A model generated the notes under the pieces. It did not search any database. It was not told the origin of the DNA and saw only the letters and a list, made by a program, of their open reading frames with translations. Positions 10,191 through 20,519 of a stretch of 45,330 nucleotides of DNA are shown here, piece by piece. Positions within the stretch are counted from its first letter, which is position 1. Each line of letters begins with the position of its first letter. This DNA is from an uncultured Alphaproteobacteria bacterium (GTDB lineage: Bacteria > Pseudomonadota > Alphaproteobacteria > HIMB59). Location: contig CABZOW010000007.1 of the NCBI GenBank assembly GCA_902527525.1, positions 1 through 45,330 on the forward strand, read 5' to 3'. Both the position numbers and the translations under genes were made by a program.

Positions 10191-11453
10191 TTAAAACTTT
10201 TTATTGTAATCTATCTTGGACAACCAGTTTTTGTATTTTTTTATAGAAAACTTATGCTCTTCAATTAAATCATATCGATATGATTTATCTTCAACTTTTT
10301 TTTCAATCATTTCAAACTCATCATAATCACAAGGTACAAATTTAATTCTATCTCCCGGCCTAAATAGACAAATACTATCTTTGAAAACATCAAAATTCTT
10401 GTCAGGATCCCAAATGGGTACGGGAGTCCTCCCAAAAATTTGATAACCTCCAGGTAGCCTATCAGGATAAATAGCTGTGGACGATCCCCCCATACCCACA
10501 GTTCCTTTTGGTGTCCATGTTCTAGGTGGGTTATACTTTGGAGCGGTTAATTTGCACCTAGGGTCAAGCGGCATTGTAAATGGTAAACCAGGCCAAAAAC
10601 CAAGCGAAGCCACCCAATATTCAGTTCCGGAGTGAATTCTCACAAAATGATTAACATCATCTAATTGATTTAATTCTGTAATGAACTCAGGATCTGGCTT
10701 TTTCATTGTGATTTTAGCTATGTAGTCTTCAATTGCTTCTTTTGTCCATTTGTCAAGATAAACAGTCGGGAAATGAAAAAGTCTGCTATTTACGACAGTA
10801 TCATCATTATCTTTCAAATCTTTAAGCAATGATTTCAATTCATTAATTAAATCTTGATAGCCGATATCATCTGGATTGTAGTGAACTATCATTGAGGCAA
10901 AACATGGGAGTGTTTCGTAAACTCCCTTAATATTTGCTGTCTTAATTAAGTTTGATAGCCCCTGCGCTTTAAAGTTCAATTCTAAATTCATCACATTACC
11001 AAATTCTATTAATAAATACTTATCACCACCTGGTAAAAACTTTGGCTCAGGGTAAATTCCTTGAAATATCTCTAAGGTTTTCTCTTTTGTTACATTTGAG
11101 TCCAAATTGGGATAAGAGCCGTCTTCGTTTGTATGCTTTTTTACAGAGAGTTTACTGACATTTAATTTAGGTTGGGAAATATTATGAGGATACATATTTT
11201 TAAAACTAGCATAATCATCGACATCGAGTTGAGAGAATAAAATATCATCAAGCTTTTTTGATTTATCTTGAGACAAATGACTCTCTAAATTTTCAAATTT
11301 TGAAATCTCGTGATTTAAATAATTAAATTTAATATTATTGTTTTCTTGTTTTGAGGAACCTATTTTGTTTTTTTTTAATAACTCATCTTTAGGATTGGTT
11401 AAATCTATTTGCTGAAATAAATCTAAATCTGTATTTTTATATTCTTGAACCAT
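10191..11453 (-). CDS. pxpB: 5-oxoprolinase subunit B-like (KipI family) with long N-terminal extension
   Basis: C-terminal ~280 aa carry KipI-type motifs (GFWPGLPF, PRTWTPKGTVGMGGSSTAIYPDRLPGGYQIFGRTP); N-terminal ~130 aa polar extension. Confidence 0.85.
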   Translation of the reverse strand: MVQEYKNTDLDLFQQIDLTNPKDELLKKNKIGSSKQENNNIKFNYLNHEISKFENLESHLSQDKSKKLDDILFSQLDVDDYASFKNMYPHNISQPKLNVSKLSVKKHTNEDGSYPNLDSNVTKEKTLEIFQGIYPEPKFLPGGDKYLLIEFGNVMNLELNFKAQGLSNLIKTANIKGVYETLPCFASMIVHYNPDDIGYQDLINELKSLLKDLKDNDDTVVNSRLFHFPTVYLDKWTKEAIEDYIAKITMKKPDPEFITELNQLDDVNHFVRIHSGTEYWVASLGFWPGLPFTMPLDPRCKLTAPKYNPPRTWTPKGTVGMGGSSTAIYPDRLPGGYQIFGRTPVPIWDPDKNFDVFKDSICLFRPGDRIKFVPCDYDEFEMIEKKVEDKSYRYDLIEEHKFSIKKYKNWLSKIDYNKKF

Positions 11454-11458
11454 TGAAT

Positions 11459-13243
11459 TTAAAAATATTTAACTTTAATTTTTTCTTTGCTCTTAGTTTT
11501 ATCAGTAAAATCTACTACTTTGACATTTGTAGGCGCTGTCGGTTTAATTATTTTATTTTGAATTTCTGCATTACCATTAGCTTTGCGATTTGAATTTTGC
11601 ACACTTGATAAATTATTATCACTAGATTTTTTTTGAGTATGACCAAACATTCCCTCAAGAATTGTATTTGGATTGATATCCTCTTTCTCAAAAGTCTCAA
11701 ATATACTCCCATCCCGAAAAACTAAAACTCGATGACAGAGTCCTATAAATTCCTCGAGTTCACTTGATAGAAATATTGCTGTACCACCATCATTTACAAA
11801 AATTCTAAGGTATTTATATAAGTCTCTTTTTGCGCCGACATCAATACCTCTTGCTGGATCGTTAAGTATCAGTATTTTTGGAGTTGTTGTGAAAGCTCTG
11901 GCAATCATGACTTTTTGCTGATTTCCCCCACTCAATGAGGTAATTAGATTATTTTTTGGACCTGTTTTAATACTTAATCTCTCTACTTCCCAATCAAAGA
12001 TACCGTTTAATTCCATCCATTTAATAAAACCAATAAACCCACCAGACGTTTTAGATTGTTTTCCCTTGTATAATGGAATGACCATATTCTCATATATGCT
12101 CATGTTAGGAAAAATACCCTCTTTTTTTCTGTCTCCGGATACGTATCCAATTCCACTTTTCTTTGCATCTAATAAGCTATTTACATTTGTATAATCTTTC
12201 TTTGTTCTTTCTCGTTCCTCATCAGACTGTTTAACAACTACTTCTCCGCTAAGTGGTTGATCGATACCAGCAAGAGCCTTAACAAAATTATCTTGTCCTT
12301 GTCCATCAAGTCCTGTGACTCCAAGTATCTCACCTTTAGGCAGGTCAAAGTTAATAACATCTCCATTGTCCCAAACTTTTAAATCTTTAGCAGACAGAAC
12401 TATTTCATCTGAGATTGAGTCTGGAGGTGTAGCTTTTATTTCTGATGCTGTAGAAAATTTTTTATCACCTGTCATGAGACCGAGAAGATTTTTCTCAGTA
12501 ATTTCATCTCCTGCTAAAACTCCAACATCAACCCCATCTCTCATAACCGTTGCTCTATCACTTATCCTTACTAACTCTGCAATTCTGTGAGTTACTATAA
12601 AAATTGCTGCACCTTGATCTCTTAATGTTCTCATTTTTGCAAAAAGTCTTTCTGTAGAGTCAAAATCGAGTGCAGCTGATGACTCATCTAAAATAAGTAC
12701 TTTAGGATTTCTTAAAAAAGCTCTACCAATTGTAATCCAAGCTTTCATACCAAGCGATAATTGACTTGCTATTGTATATGGATCTACAAATTCACCAGAT
12801 AGCTCTAACATTATGGAAGCGGCTTTTTCGACCCTATCTCGATGTGCTAATTTTTTCCCAAAAAAAGAGTCATATCCAATAAATAAATTTTCATAAACAG
12901 TTGCTTCTTCAGCTATCATCACTTCTTGGAAAACTGTTGCGATACCAACTCTTTGGGCTTCAATTGGTGAATTGGGTGATTGCCCCATGATAGATACTTT
13001 TCCTTTATCCAAAGGCAAGACTCCTGAGATCACCTTTGCCAATGTGCTTTTACCACATCCATTGCCACCAACAATGGCGTGAATTTCACCAAAGTTAGCT
13101 TTGAAATTAACTCCGTTTAAGGCTTTTGTTACACCAAAGGATTTTGATGCATCTTGAACGTAAATATCTCCCCCGACTTTGGAAGTGTTAGACTGCGCCC
13201 CATTCCCGTTTGGGGCACTGTCCAAAGTTTTTTCTTCATTCAT
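11459..13243 (-). CDS. Sugar-type (CUT2/RbsA-like) ABC transporter, duplicated ATP-binding protein
   Basis: Two nucleotide-binding domains; GGNGCGKSTLAK; second-domain LSGGNQQKVMIARA. Confidence 0.95.
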   Translation of the reverse strand: MNEEKTLDSAPNGNGAQSNTSKVGGDIYVQDASKSFGVTKALNGVNFKANFGEIHAIVGGNGCGKSTLAKVISGVLPLDKGKVSIMGQSPNSPIEAQRVGIATVFQEVMIAEEATVYENLFIGYDSFFGKKLAHRDRVEKAASIMLELSGEFVDPYTIASQLSLGMKAWITIGRAFLRNPKVLILDESSAALDFDSTERLFAKMRTLRDQGAAIFIVTHRIAELVRISDRATVMRDGVDVGVLAGDEITEKNLLGLMTGDKKFSTASEIKATPPDSISDEIVLSAKDLKVWDNGDVINFDLPKGEILGVTGLDGQGQDNFVKALAGIDQPLSGEVVVKQSDEERERTKKDYTNVNSLLDAKKSGIGYVSGDRKKEGIFPNMSIYENMVIPLYKGKQSKTSGGFIGFIKWMELNGIFDWEVERLSIKTGPKNNLITSLSGGNQQKVMIARAFTTTPKILILNDPARGIDVGAKRDLYKYLRIFVNDGGTAIFLSSELEEFIGLCHRVLVFRDGSIFETFEKEDINPNTILEGMFGHTQKKSSDNNLSSVQNSNRKANGNAEIQNKIIKPTAPTNVKVVDFTDKTKSKEKIKVKYF

Positions 13244-13255
13244 TAATTACTTAAA

Positions 13256-14416
13256 TTAAAGTAATGCTTCACCATTATCAAAGAAGTTATTTAAGTATTC
13301 ATCACTTGCCCAGTTTTCAATTCCAACAGTTCTAAACTCACTTGAGTTTCTGTCACAATCTTCAGGAACAAAAGACTGAATAGTCTCTACATCCTCTTCA
13401 TATGGAGGAACTAAAATAGATTGGATTTTTAGACCCTGACCTTTCATAGTTCTGAGAAGAACATTCATCGCAAACTCTGCATCATCTCCTGGAGGCCAAG
13501 CATAGACTGCTCTATCAATAAAGTCTGGATTGTTTCTCCAGTAACAAAATGCTCCGATTTCTCCACCTAAAGCCATAGGCACCATAGGTCTTCCTGATGA
13601 CTCGAGAGCATTAAGTGCTCCTGACTCACCTGAAGACTGAACTGCAAAACCATCAACTTGAGTTGTATTAGCTGATAGCCATTTTTGTAGTTCGGCTTGT
13701 GCTATTTGTGGGGTCCACATGTGTGCAATTTCTGCAACAACAGTAATGTCTGGATATTCTGCAAAACCGTCTAGCATACCTTGGTGCTGTGAGTCAGATG
13801 CTGATGTTCCTGGAATACCTTCCATGATAACAACATTACCTTCACCACCAATAGTTTCTGCTAACCATTGTGCGATGTAATATCCGGTTAATTTATAATT
13901 AACTGACGTGCTGATAGCATATTCTGAGGTTAAATACCCAGTCATTGATGCAGTTGGAACACCTTTTCCATATGCATATTCAATTGTAGGATTTAAAGCG
14001 ACAGGATTTGAGCAACAGACTATTAATCCATCAACTCCTTGATCAGTTAACTGTCTCATTTGTTGAATTTGAACTGCGTCTTTTAGGTTAGATTGGGTAA
14101 CAACGATATCATTAAGAATACCTGCTTCCTTCATTTTAGGTAAGTAGTCACCGTATAATCTCTCCATCACACCTTTTCTCCATAGATTACCAGCGTATGA
14201 GCTTGCATAACCAATAGTCCAAGGAAGCGGTCTATCACTTTTCCAATCTCTGTATACACTTTCGCCAAGTGGCTGGTTAGGATCCATAAAGTCAGGATTA
14301 TAAACGAAGTCTCTAATGTCAGCTGGAATTTCATCTAGGATGTCCGCATTTAAGTTACCTGCAACACCAACAAAACTAACAGCTAAAATAGCTATGAACT
14401 TTTTAAGCAATGTCAT
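13256..14416 (-). CDS. CUT2-type periplasmic substrate-binding protein
   Basis: Signal peptide, RbsB-like fold pattern (QIQQMRQLTDQGVDGLIVCCSNPVALNPTIEYAYGKGVP). Confidence 0.9.
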   Translation of the reverse strand: MTLLKKFIAILAVSFVGVAGNLNADILDEIPADIRDFVYNPDFMDPNQPLGESVYRDWKSDRPLPWTIGYASSYAGNLWRKGVMERLYGDYLPKMKEAGILNDIVVTQSNLKDAVQIQQMRQLTDQGVDGLIVCCSNPVALNPTIEYAYGKGVPTASMTGYLTSEYAISTSVNYKLTGYYIAQWLAETIGGEGNVVIMEGIPGTSASDSQHQGMLDGFAEYPDITVVAEIAHMWTPQIAQAELQKWLSANTTQVDGFAVQSSGESGALNALESSGRPMVPMALGGEIGAFCYWRNNPDFIDRAVYAWPPGDDAEFAMNVLLRTMKGQGLKIQSILVPPYEEDVETIQSFVPEDCDRNSSEFRTVGIENWASDEYLNNFFDNGEALL

Positions 14417-14423
14417 AGTTTTA

Positions 14424-14447
14424 TCCTCCTTACTTATATATAAGTAA
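14424..14447. promoter_or_regulatory. 18-bp perfect palindrome TTACTTATATATAAGTAA (14430..14447) adjacent to the SBP Shine-Dalgarno (TCCTCCT = AGGAGGA on minus strand)
   Basis: Read directly in the divergent intergenic region between 14416 and 14561. Confidence 0.5.
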
Positions 14448-14560
14448 TATTATAATATCTAAATTATCAAAAAAGTTATCAAAATTGTTCCAACATGTGG
14501 AAAAGATTTTCACATAAAAGCCTTATTTTCTGTAAATTAGTTAAGAGAGGGAATTTTATT

Positions 14561-15346
14561 ATGGTTGATTTAAACTGCGATATGGGCGAAGGCTTTGGTA
14601 TTTACTCATTTGCTGATGATGAAGAAATAATGCCATTTATTGATGCTGCTAATGTGGCTTGTGGCTTTCACGCATCAGACCCAAACACAATGAGAAAAAC
14701 AGTCGAACTTGCAAAAAAATATAATGTAAAAGTTGGTTCTCACCCAGCTTACCCAGATCTTGTGGGTTTTGGTCGAAGACCAATGAAGATGAAGCGAGAG
14801 GAAATAAAAAATTTGGTTATGTATCAAACAGGTGCGATTAAAGCTTTTTTAGATGAGTTTGGTATGCCATTGAACCATATTAAACCACATGGATCGTTGT
14901 ATGGTGTCTCTGCAAAAGAAGAGGATGTGGCTCATGGAATTGCTGATGCAGCTGAAATCTTTAATGTTGGCATTTTCGGTATGGTTAATACCTTTCATGA
15001 AAAGGTGTATAAAGAAAGAGGAGTGAAATTTTATGGAGAATTTTACTCAGACTTGGAGTACGATGAAACAGGATATTTGGTTATAGCTAAGGGTCGAAAT
15101 AAATATTATCCAACTGATAGAGCTGTAGAGCGTTGCCTAAGAGCAATGAATGAAAATAAAGTTGAGACTGTTCAAGGAAATGATGTGGTTGTAGGATGTG
15201 AAACAATTTGTGTTCATTCTGATACTCCTAATGCAGTAGAAATCCTAAAAGCTCTCAGAGAAAAAATTTCCTCTGATAAAAAAATACCTCAAAAAACTTC
15301 TAACGGTAATCATACCAAAATGCCTTATATTGTTGATAAGAAATGA
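14561..15346 (+). CDS. pxpA: 5-oxoprolinase subunit A (LamB/YcsF family)
   Basis: MVDLNCDMGEGFG start at internal ATG 14561; NVACGFHASDP, KPHGSLYG motifs. Confidence 0.92.
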   Translation: MVDLNCDMGEGFGIYSFADDEEIMPFIDAANVACGFHASDPNTMRKTVELAKKYNVKVGSHPAYPDLVGFGRRPMKMKREEIKNLVMYQTGAIKAFLDEFGMPLNHIKPHGSLYGVSAKEEDVAHGIADAAEIFNVGIFGMVNTFHEKVYKERGVKFYGEFYSDLEYDETGYLVIAKGRNKYYPTDRAVERCLRAMNENKVETVQGNDVVVGCETICVHSDTPNAVEILKALREKISSDKKIPQKTSNGNHTKMPYIVDKK

Positions 15347-16845
15347 AAAAAATTTTAATTGCTAATCGTGGTGAAATAGCAAATAGAATTATTAAAAGTT
15401 GTAAAGTATTAGGTCACAAATCTGTAGCTGTTTATTCAGATGCAGACAAGAACTCAAAGCATGTAAGATTATCCGATGAGTCTTATTATATAGGACCTAG
15501 TAAAGCTCAGGAAAGTTACCTCTCCTATGATAAGATTTTAGATGTTGCTACAAAAGCAAATGTAGATGCTATTCATCCTGGTTTTGGTTTTTTATCTGAA
15601 AATGACACTTTTGCTCAAGAGATAATAGAGAGAGGTATTACATGGATTGGCCCAAAACCAAAATCAATAAAATCAATGGGGAATAAGGATATTGCTAGAG
15701 AATTAGCTCTAAATTCCAATATTCCTATATGCCCTGGCATAAATAATGTTCACAAATTAAGCGATGAACAACTCAAGGCCAAATGTGAAGTTATAGGTTA
15801 TCCATTATTAGTAAAATCAAGTGCTGGAGGGGGAGGGATAGGGATGAGTGTCGTCCAAAATTTCAAAGACCTTGCTAATGCAATTGAAAAAACAAGCAAC
15901 CTTGCTTCCAAATCTTTTGGTAATGGAGATATATTTATTGAGAAATTTATCACAAACGCCCGACACATAGAAATACAAGTTTTTGGATTTGGGTCAAAGG
16001 GTGCTGTTCATCTCTATGAAAGAGATTGTTCCATGCAAAGAAGATATCAAAAGATAATTGAGGAGTCCCCCGCGCCGGAAGTAGAGAGGGAATTAATTAA
16101 TACTATGGCAGAAGCAGCTGTCAAATTATCCTCTGATGTTAAATACGAGGGAGCAGGAACTGTTGAGTTTATATATGATGTTCAAGAAATGAAATATTAT
16201 TTTTTAGAGATGAATACTAGAATTCAAGTTGAACATCCAGTTACAGAGTTAGTGACAAACAATGATTTGATTTCCATGCAAATAAACTTCGCCTTTAATA
16301 GAAAAAATAAATTTTTAAATCAGAACAAAATTAAAACTTATGGACATGCAATTGAATGCAGAGTTTATGCAGAGGATCCCTCTCAAAATTTCTTGCCATC
16401 TCCAGGAAAAATTACAAAATTAAAATTTCCAAAAATACCAAAAGGCATCAGATTAGATTGGGGATATGATGAAAGAGACGAGGTTAGTTTCTACTACGAC
16501 CCAATGATTGGAAAAATAATATCTCACGATTTAATTCGAGAAGACGCAATATCCAAATTAATAAAATTTTTAGAAGGCATTCAAATTGAAGGTATTAAGA
16601 CAAATATACCTTTTCTAGTTTGCCTTCTTAAAGACAAAAATTTCCTAATAGGCAAACATAACACTAAATATATAGAAAATAATTTAAATACACTTATAAG
16701 TAAGACGTCTTTTAAAAATGGTTTTACTAAAAATATTGATTTGAACTCAAAGAGAATTAAAATTGTCGAAACTGACAAACTTAAAGTAGGTCATGGAAGA
16801 TCGCAGTCAGATAGAGGGGGCATCAAAGTAGTTTATTTTGACTAA
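15343..16845 (+). CDS. Acetyl-CoA carboxylase biotin carboxylase-like protein
   Basis: KILIANRGEIANRIIKSCKVLG, KSSAGGGGIGM, FLEMNTRIQVEHPVTE. Confidence 0.95.
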   Translation: MKKILIANRGEIANRIIKSCKVLGHKSVAVYSDADKNSKHVRLSDESYYIGPSKAQESYLSYDKILDVATKANVDAIHPGFGFLSENDTFAQEIIERGITWIGPKPKSIKSMGNKDIARELALNSNIPICPGINNVHKLSDEQLKAKCEVIGYPLLVKSSAGGGGIGMSVVQNFKDLANAIEKTSNLASKSFGNGDIFIEKFITNARHIEIQVFGFGSKGAVHLYERDCSMQRRYQKIIEESPAPEVERELINTMAEAAVKLSSDVKYEGAGTVEFIYDVQEMKYYFLEMNTRIQVEHPVTELVTNNDLISMQINFAFNRKNKFLNQNKIKTYGHAIECRVYAEDPSQNFLPSPGKITKLKFPKIPKGIRLDWGYDERDEVSFYYDPMIGKIISHDLIREDAISKLIKFLEGIQIEGIKTNIPFLVCLLKDKNFLIGKHNTKYIENNLNTLISKTSFKNGFTKNIDLNSKRIKIVETDKLKVGHGRSQSDRGGIKVVYFD

Positions 16846-16850
16846 ATATA

Positions 16851-19124
16851 ATGGTTAATCAACTTGTAGCAGCTATAAAACCCTCTCAAATTCCGGGTTC
16901 TGATCCGCAGTCAACGAAATACTTAATCGTCCCAATATTCATATTTTTTGCCCTTATGATTTTTGCAATGATTAGAGGACCACAAATTATTTCAGGCTCT
17001 GGTATTGGAACAGCTATTATGGTTTCAACACCTCTTATTCTTGCTACTTATGCTCTTACTGCCTTGGCTTTAGCAGGTAGAGTTACAGTGGATTTATCAA
17101 TAGGACCACTTATTGGTTTTATTAATGTAACGACAATTCAACTTTATGCTGCTGGTTACATTCAATCGCCAGTTGCATATTTCATATGTGCTCTTGCAAT
17201 TGGAGTAATTTATCAATTCTTGTATGCACTGATTGTAATTTTCATCAGAGTTCAACCAATAATTGTTGCCCTAAGTATGTTTCTTGCCTTCTCTGGTATA
17301 AATTTAGTTATTTTACCAAGACCTGGAGGAAGAGCGCCTGATTGGATGTTATCTTGGAGTGCAGGAACTGAAGTAATACAACCAACACTTATACTTCTAA
17401 TTTTCTCAACTCTAATTTGGTATGCACTTACTCATACAGCTTATTGGCAACATTTGAAATTAATGGGGTCAGATGAAAAATCTGCTTACACAAGTGGAGT
17501 AAGAATTTATGTTGTAAGAATTGGTGCTCATATTATTGGTGGAGTATATGCTGCACTTGCAGCTATCGCATTTACAGGTTTAATTGGCTCCGGAGATCCA
17601 ACTCAGGGCACTACTTATACATTAATGGCTGTTACCGCACTTGTTTTGGGGGGTTCAAGTTTGATTGGTGGAAGAGGTGGTGCGTTTGGAGCTATATTAG
17701 GTTCGGTTAATATTTATTTAATAAATTTTATACTATCTACTTTCAGGTTTGAAAGATTTCAAAGTTTTGTAACAGATTTATCTTATGGCGCAGTATTGGT
17801 GGCATCTCTTTTAATACTTATTGCACTTCCTTATATTCAAAAAGCATTTAAAAATATATCAGTTTTTGTATTTTTTATAATTGGAACATTAAGTGCTGCT
17901 GCTGTTCAAATTCATATGAAATTTGATCAAGTCACTAGAGGAACTGTTGGAGGCTTTGGAGGTAAATCCAAAGATGCAGAGATTTTTGAAAAAGCTCTTG
18001 AGTCTGGAAGTGATTGTCTAATCACAGGTAAAGCGTGCGCCGAGGGCGGAAATTCTACAGTTTGGATGTTTATTGCCATTGGAATAGCAGCCTTGATTTA
18101 TCTTGTTTATTTGCTCGTTAAACATAGAGATGGTCCAACTGTATCTTTTATCATTGCAGCGATTGTAATTTTCTTTGGATGTGTTTGGAGTGGCACGAGA
18201 GAGGCTTATTTTGTCAACGCTGATTTGGGGACTAATTTACAATATATTTTAAATTATGCTCCTCAGTATTTCACATCCGAGTATCTCAGGGTTGGAGTAG
18301 GATTACCTGATTTTTCATCCTCATCAAGTGCTTTGGTGGGCCTCGCTTACGCTATAGCAACTTTAGGAGGAATAGTTTTCTTTACATCGGCCATAGTTAT
18401 AATTGCTATGCCAAAATTTAGAAAAGAAATTAAGACACAAACGTTGGTATTGTTTGCAATTGCGATTTCTTTTGTAGTGTTTGCTGCAATATCTTACTAT
18501 GGTATAGACTCAAATAGACAAAGTTTCTTTGGAATAGATGGATACGCTGTAATACTAATTCTATTTTTACTTTTTTTACTCACAGCACCAACTTTTTTCT
18601 CCAATATCAATCTAAATAATGTTTTTATAATTTTCCTTGGTGTATTAGCGATACTCGCTGTTTACTTTTTAGCCTCACCCTCTGGAATAATTATTACTGA
18701 TGATGGAAGTAAGTATTATTCCCCAATTATTACAGAATTAATTGTTGGTGATACATCATCTATTAATTACACAAGACCTATCCGTGGTGAATTTATCACA
18801 AGTAATGTAACTTGGCTTAAAGAGGCAGCTCTAATTATATTTGCAATATTTGTATTTCAATTTTTTACCTTTCTAACAATGGGAACAAAAATATCATTTG
18901 CAAGATTCAAACCTTACATTGCCATCTTAACTATTGCAGCATTAACTTGGTCTGCGATGTTCTTCGCAATAGGATATCCTTATTGGAAAATGATTTTAAT
19001 CACAGCAATTGGAGTAGCTATTTCGCCTCTGATATGGCAAGCATTTGGTGTTTACAAAATTAAACTTAAATCTCAAGAAGGACTTGAAAAATGGGGAGGA
19101 CTATCAGAAGATAGAAAAGTTTAG
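16851..19124 (+). CDS. CUT2-type ABC transporter permease with long extra C-terminal TM region
   Basis: N-terminal ~340 aa RbsC-like (LGGSSLIGGRGGAFGAILGS); 757 aa total with several additional hydrophobic segments. Confidence 0.85.
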   Translation: MVNQLVAAIKPSQIPGSDPQSTKYLIVPIFIFFALMIFAMIRGPQIISGSGIGTAIMVSTPLILATYALTALALAGRVTVDLSIGPLIGFINVTTIQLYAAGYIQSPVAYFICALAIGVIYQFLYALIVIFIRVQPIIVALSMFLAFSGINLVILPRPGGRAPDWMLSWSAGTEVIQPTLILLIFSTLIWYALTHTAYWQHLKLMGSDEKSAYTSGVRIYVVRIGAHIIGGVYAALAAIAFTGLIGSGDPTQGTTYTLMAVTALVLGGSSLIGGRGGAFGAILGSVNIYLINFILSTFRFERFQSFVTDLSYGAVLVASLLILIALPYIQKAFKNISVFVFFIIGTLSAAAVQIHMKFDQVTRGTVGGFGGKSKDAEIFEKALESGSDCLITGKACAEGGNSTVWMFIAIGIAALIYLVYLLVKHRDGPTVSFIIAAIVIFFGCVWSGTREAYFVNADLGTNLQYILNYAPQYFTSEYLRVGVGLPDFSSSSSALVGLAYAIATLGGIVFFTSAIVIIAMPKFRKEIKTQTLVLFAIAISFVVFAAISYYGIDSNRQSFFGIDGYAVILILFLLFLLTAPTFFSNINLNNVFIIFLGVLAILAVYFLASPSGIIITDDGSKYYSPIITELIVGDTSSINYTRPIRGEFITSNVTWLKEAALIIFAIFVFQFFTFLTMGTKISFARFKPYIAILTIAALTWSAMFFAIGYPYWKMILITAIGVAISPLIWQAFGVYKIKLKSQEGLEKWGGLSEDRKV

Positions 19125-19127
19125 TAA

Positions 19128-20519
19128 ATGGAGAAAAGAACTCATAATTTTTTAAAAGGACTTGGAATTCTTTTTGCCGTTGCTGCTGGAATAGGAACAG
19201 CAGTTCTGGGCTATGTAGATAGAACTGATTGGATACAAGTTGCTTTTTATTCAGTAGCAGTTGTTGCCATCATTTTATGGGGATGGCATTTTTTCTTAGT
19301 AAGATGGTCGTATCGGTCACTTGTTAAAGATGATGGATCTCAACCTCCTGAAACTACTGAAACTACCAGTAAAAGAGGCCTTTTCTGGGACCTTATTGCA
19401 AAGAACTGGATAGCAGTTACGGGATTTCTTCTTCTTTTAGGACTTTTTATACTACTTTGTTTTTTAGTACCTGGGTTCTTCTCGGGTAGAACTGTCGTAT
19501 CCGCAATCATACTTTTAGGCTTCTTAATCTTAGCATTCCTTGCGTATAAATTTTTAAACATTAATAAAAGTGTAATAATAGGAGTCGCCGTATTAGTTGG
19601 TCTATTTATAATAGGATCAGTTTCTATTGACGGCTTCTTATCATTACAAAATATTAAATCCATGTTAGTTTTTGCCTCTTTCCTAGGAATCGCAACCATT
19701 GGTCAGACGTTAGTTGTGATGTTAGGTGGTCTAGACTTATCAATACCATTTTTAATTGGTGCAACTAATTTAGGATTAATGTCACTTATTTCACTCGGAG
19801 TCCCTCCATGGCTTGCTTTTATAGTAATTCTCGCTTTTGGCACAGTTGTTGGATTGTTTAATGGTTTGATAAGTTTTAATCTCCAAGGTCAATCACTTAT
19901 AGTCACACTTGGCGTTGGCTTCATGGTAGTAGGTGGAGTACAGATATTGGTGTCACTTCCTACTGTTACAGGTGGAACTGTTTTTGGTGTCGTACCAGAC
20001 TGGTTAAAAAATCTAGCTTCATTAAATGGAAAATTTTTTGGTCTACCGATACCTCCAGTCATATTAATTTGGATATTAATTTCAATTTTATTAATTGTTG
20101 GTCTTAGACACACTAAGTGGGGAAGGAATTTATATGCAGTTGGAGGAAAAAGGTTATCAGCTGATAGATTATCAATTTCTGAGAGAGCATATTGGGTTGG
20201 TGTTTATGTTATTAGTGGATTTACTTCCGCAGCCACAGGTGCAATGTTGTTGGGCTGGAGTGGTGGAGGTTTCATAGGTGTAGGAGATCAATATTTATTT
20301 TTAACAGTAGCAGCTGTGGCTGTCGGAGGAACTTCCTTGCTAGGTGGATATGGAGGATACGGATTTACAGTGATCGGTGTTCTTGCTCTGCAAGTTATTA
20401 GTACATTTTTAGCTGGATTGGGTTTGAGTTTTGAAGGTCAGCAATTTATATTTGGTCTTCTTATTTTACCTCTTGTTGCTCTTTACTCCAGAGCCCCTCA
20501 TATAAGGGAACAAATATAA
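19128..20519 (+). CDS. CUT2-type ABC transporter permease (RbsC-like) with N-terminal TM extension
   Basis: GQTLVVMLGGLDLSIPFLIG, VAAVAVGGTSLLGGYGGYGFTVIGVLAL. Confidence 0.9.
   Translation: MEKRTHNFLKGLGILFAVAAGIGTAVLGYVDRTDWIQVAFYSVAVVAIILWGWHFFLVRWSYRSLVKDDGSQPPETTETTSKRGLFWDLIAKNWIAVTGFLLLLGLFILLCFLVPGFFSGRTVVSAIILLGFLILAFLAYKFLNINKSVIIGVAVLVGLFIIGSVSIDGFLSLQNIKSMLVFASFLGIATIGQTLVVMLGGLDLSIPFLIGATNLGLMSLISLGVPPWLAFIVILAFGTVVGLFNGLISFNLQGQSLIVTLGVGFMVVGGVQILVSLPTVTGGTVFGVVPDWLKNLASLNGKFFGLPIPPVILIWILISILLIVGLRHTKWGRNLYAVGGKRLSADRLSISERAYWVGVYVISGFTSAATGAMLLGWSGGGFIGVGDQYLFLTVAAVAVGGTSLLGGYGGYGFTVIGVLALQVISTFLAGLGLSFEGQQFIFGLLILPLVALYSRAPHIREQI

Noticed and set aside
19340-20113. Minus-strand ORFs (119 and 74 aa) inside the RbsC-like permease
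   Set aside because: Antisense shadows of a strong CDS.
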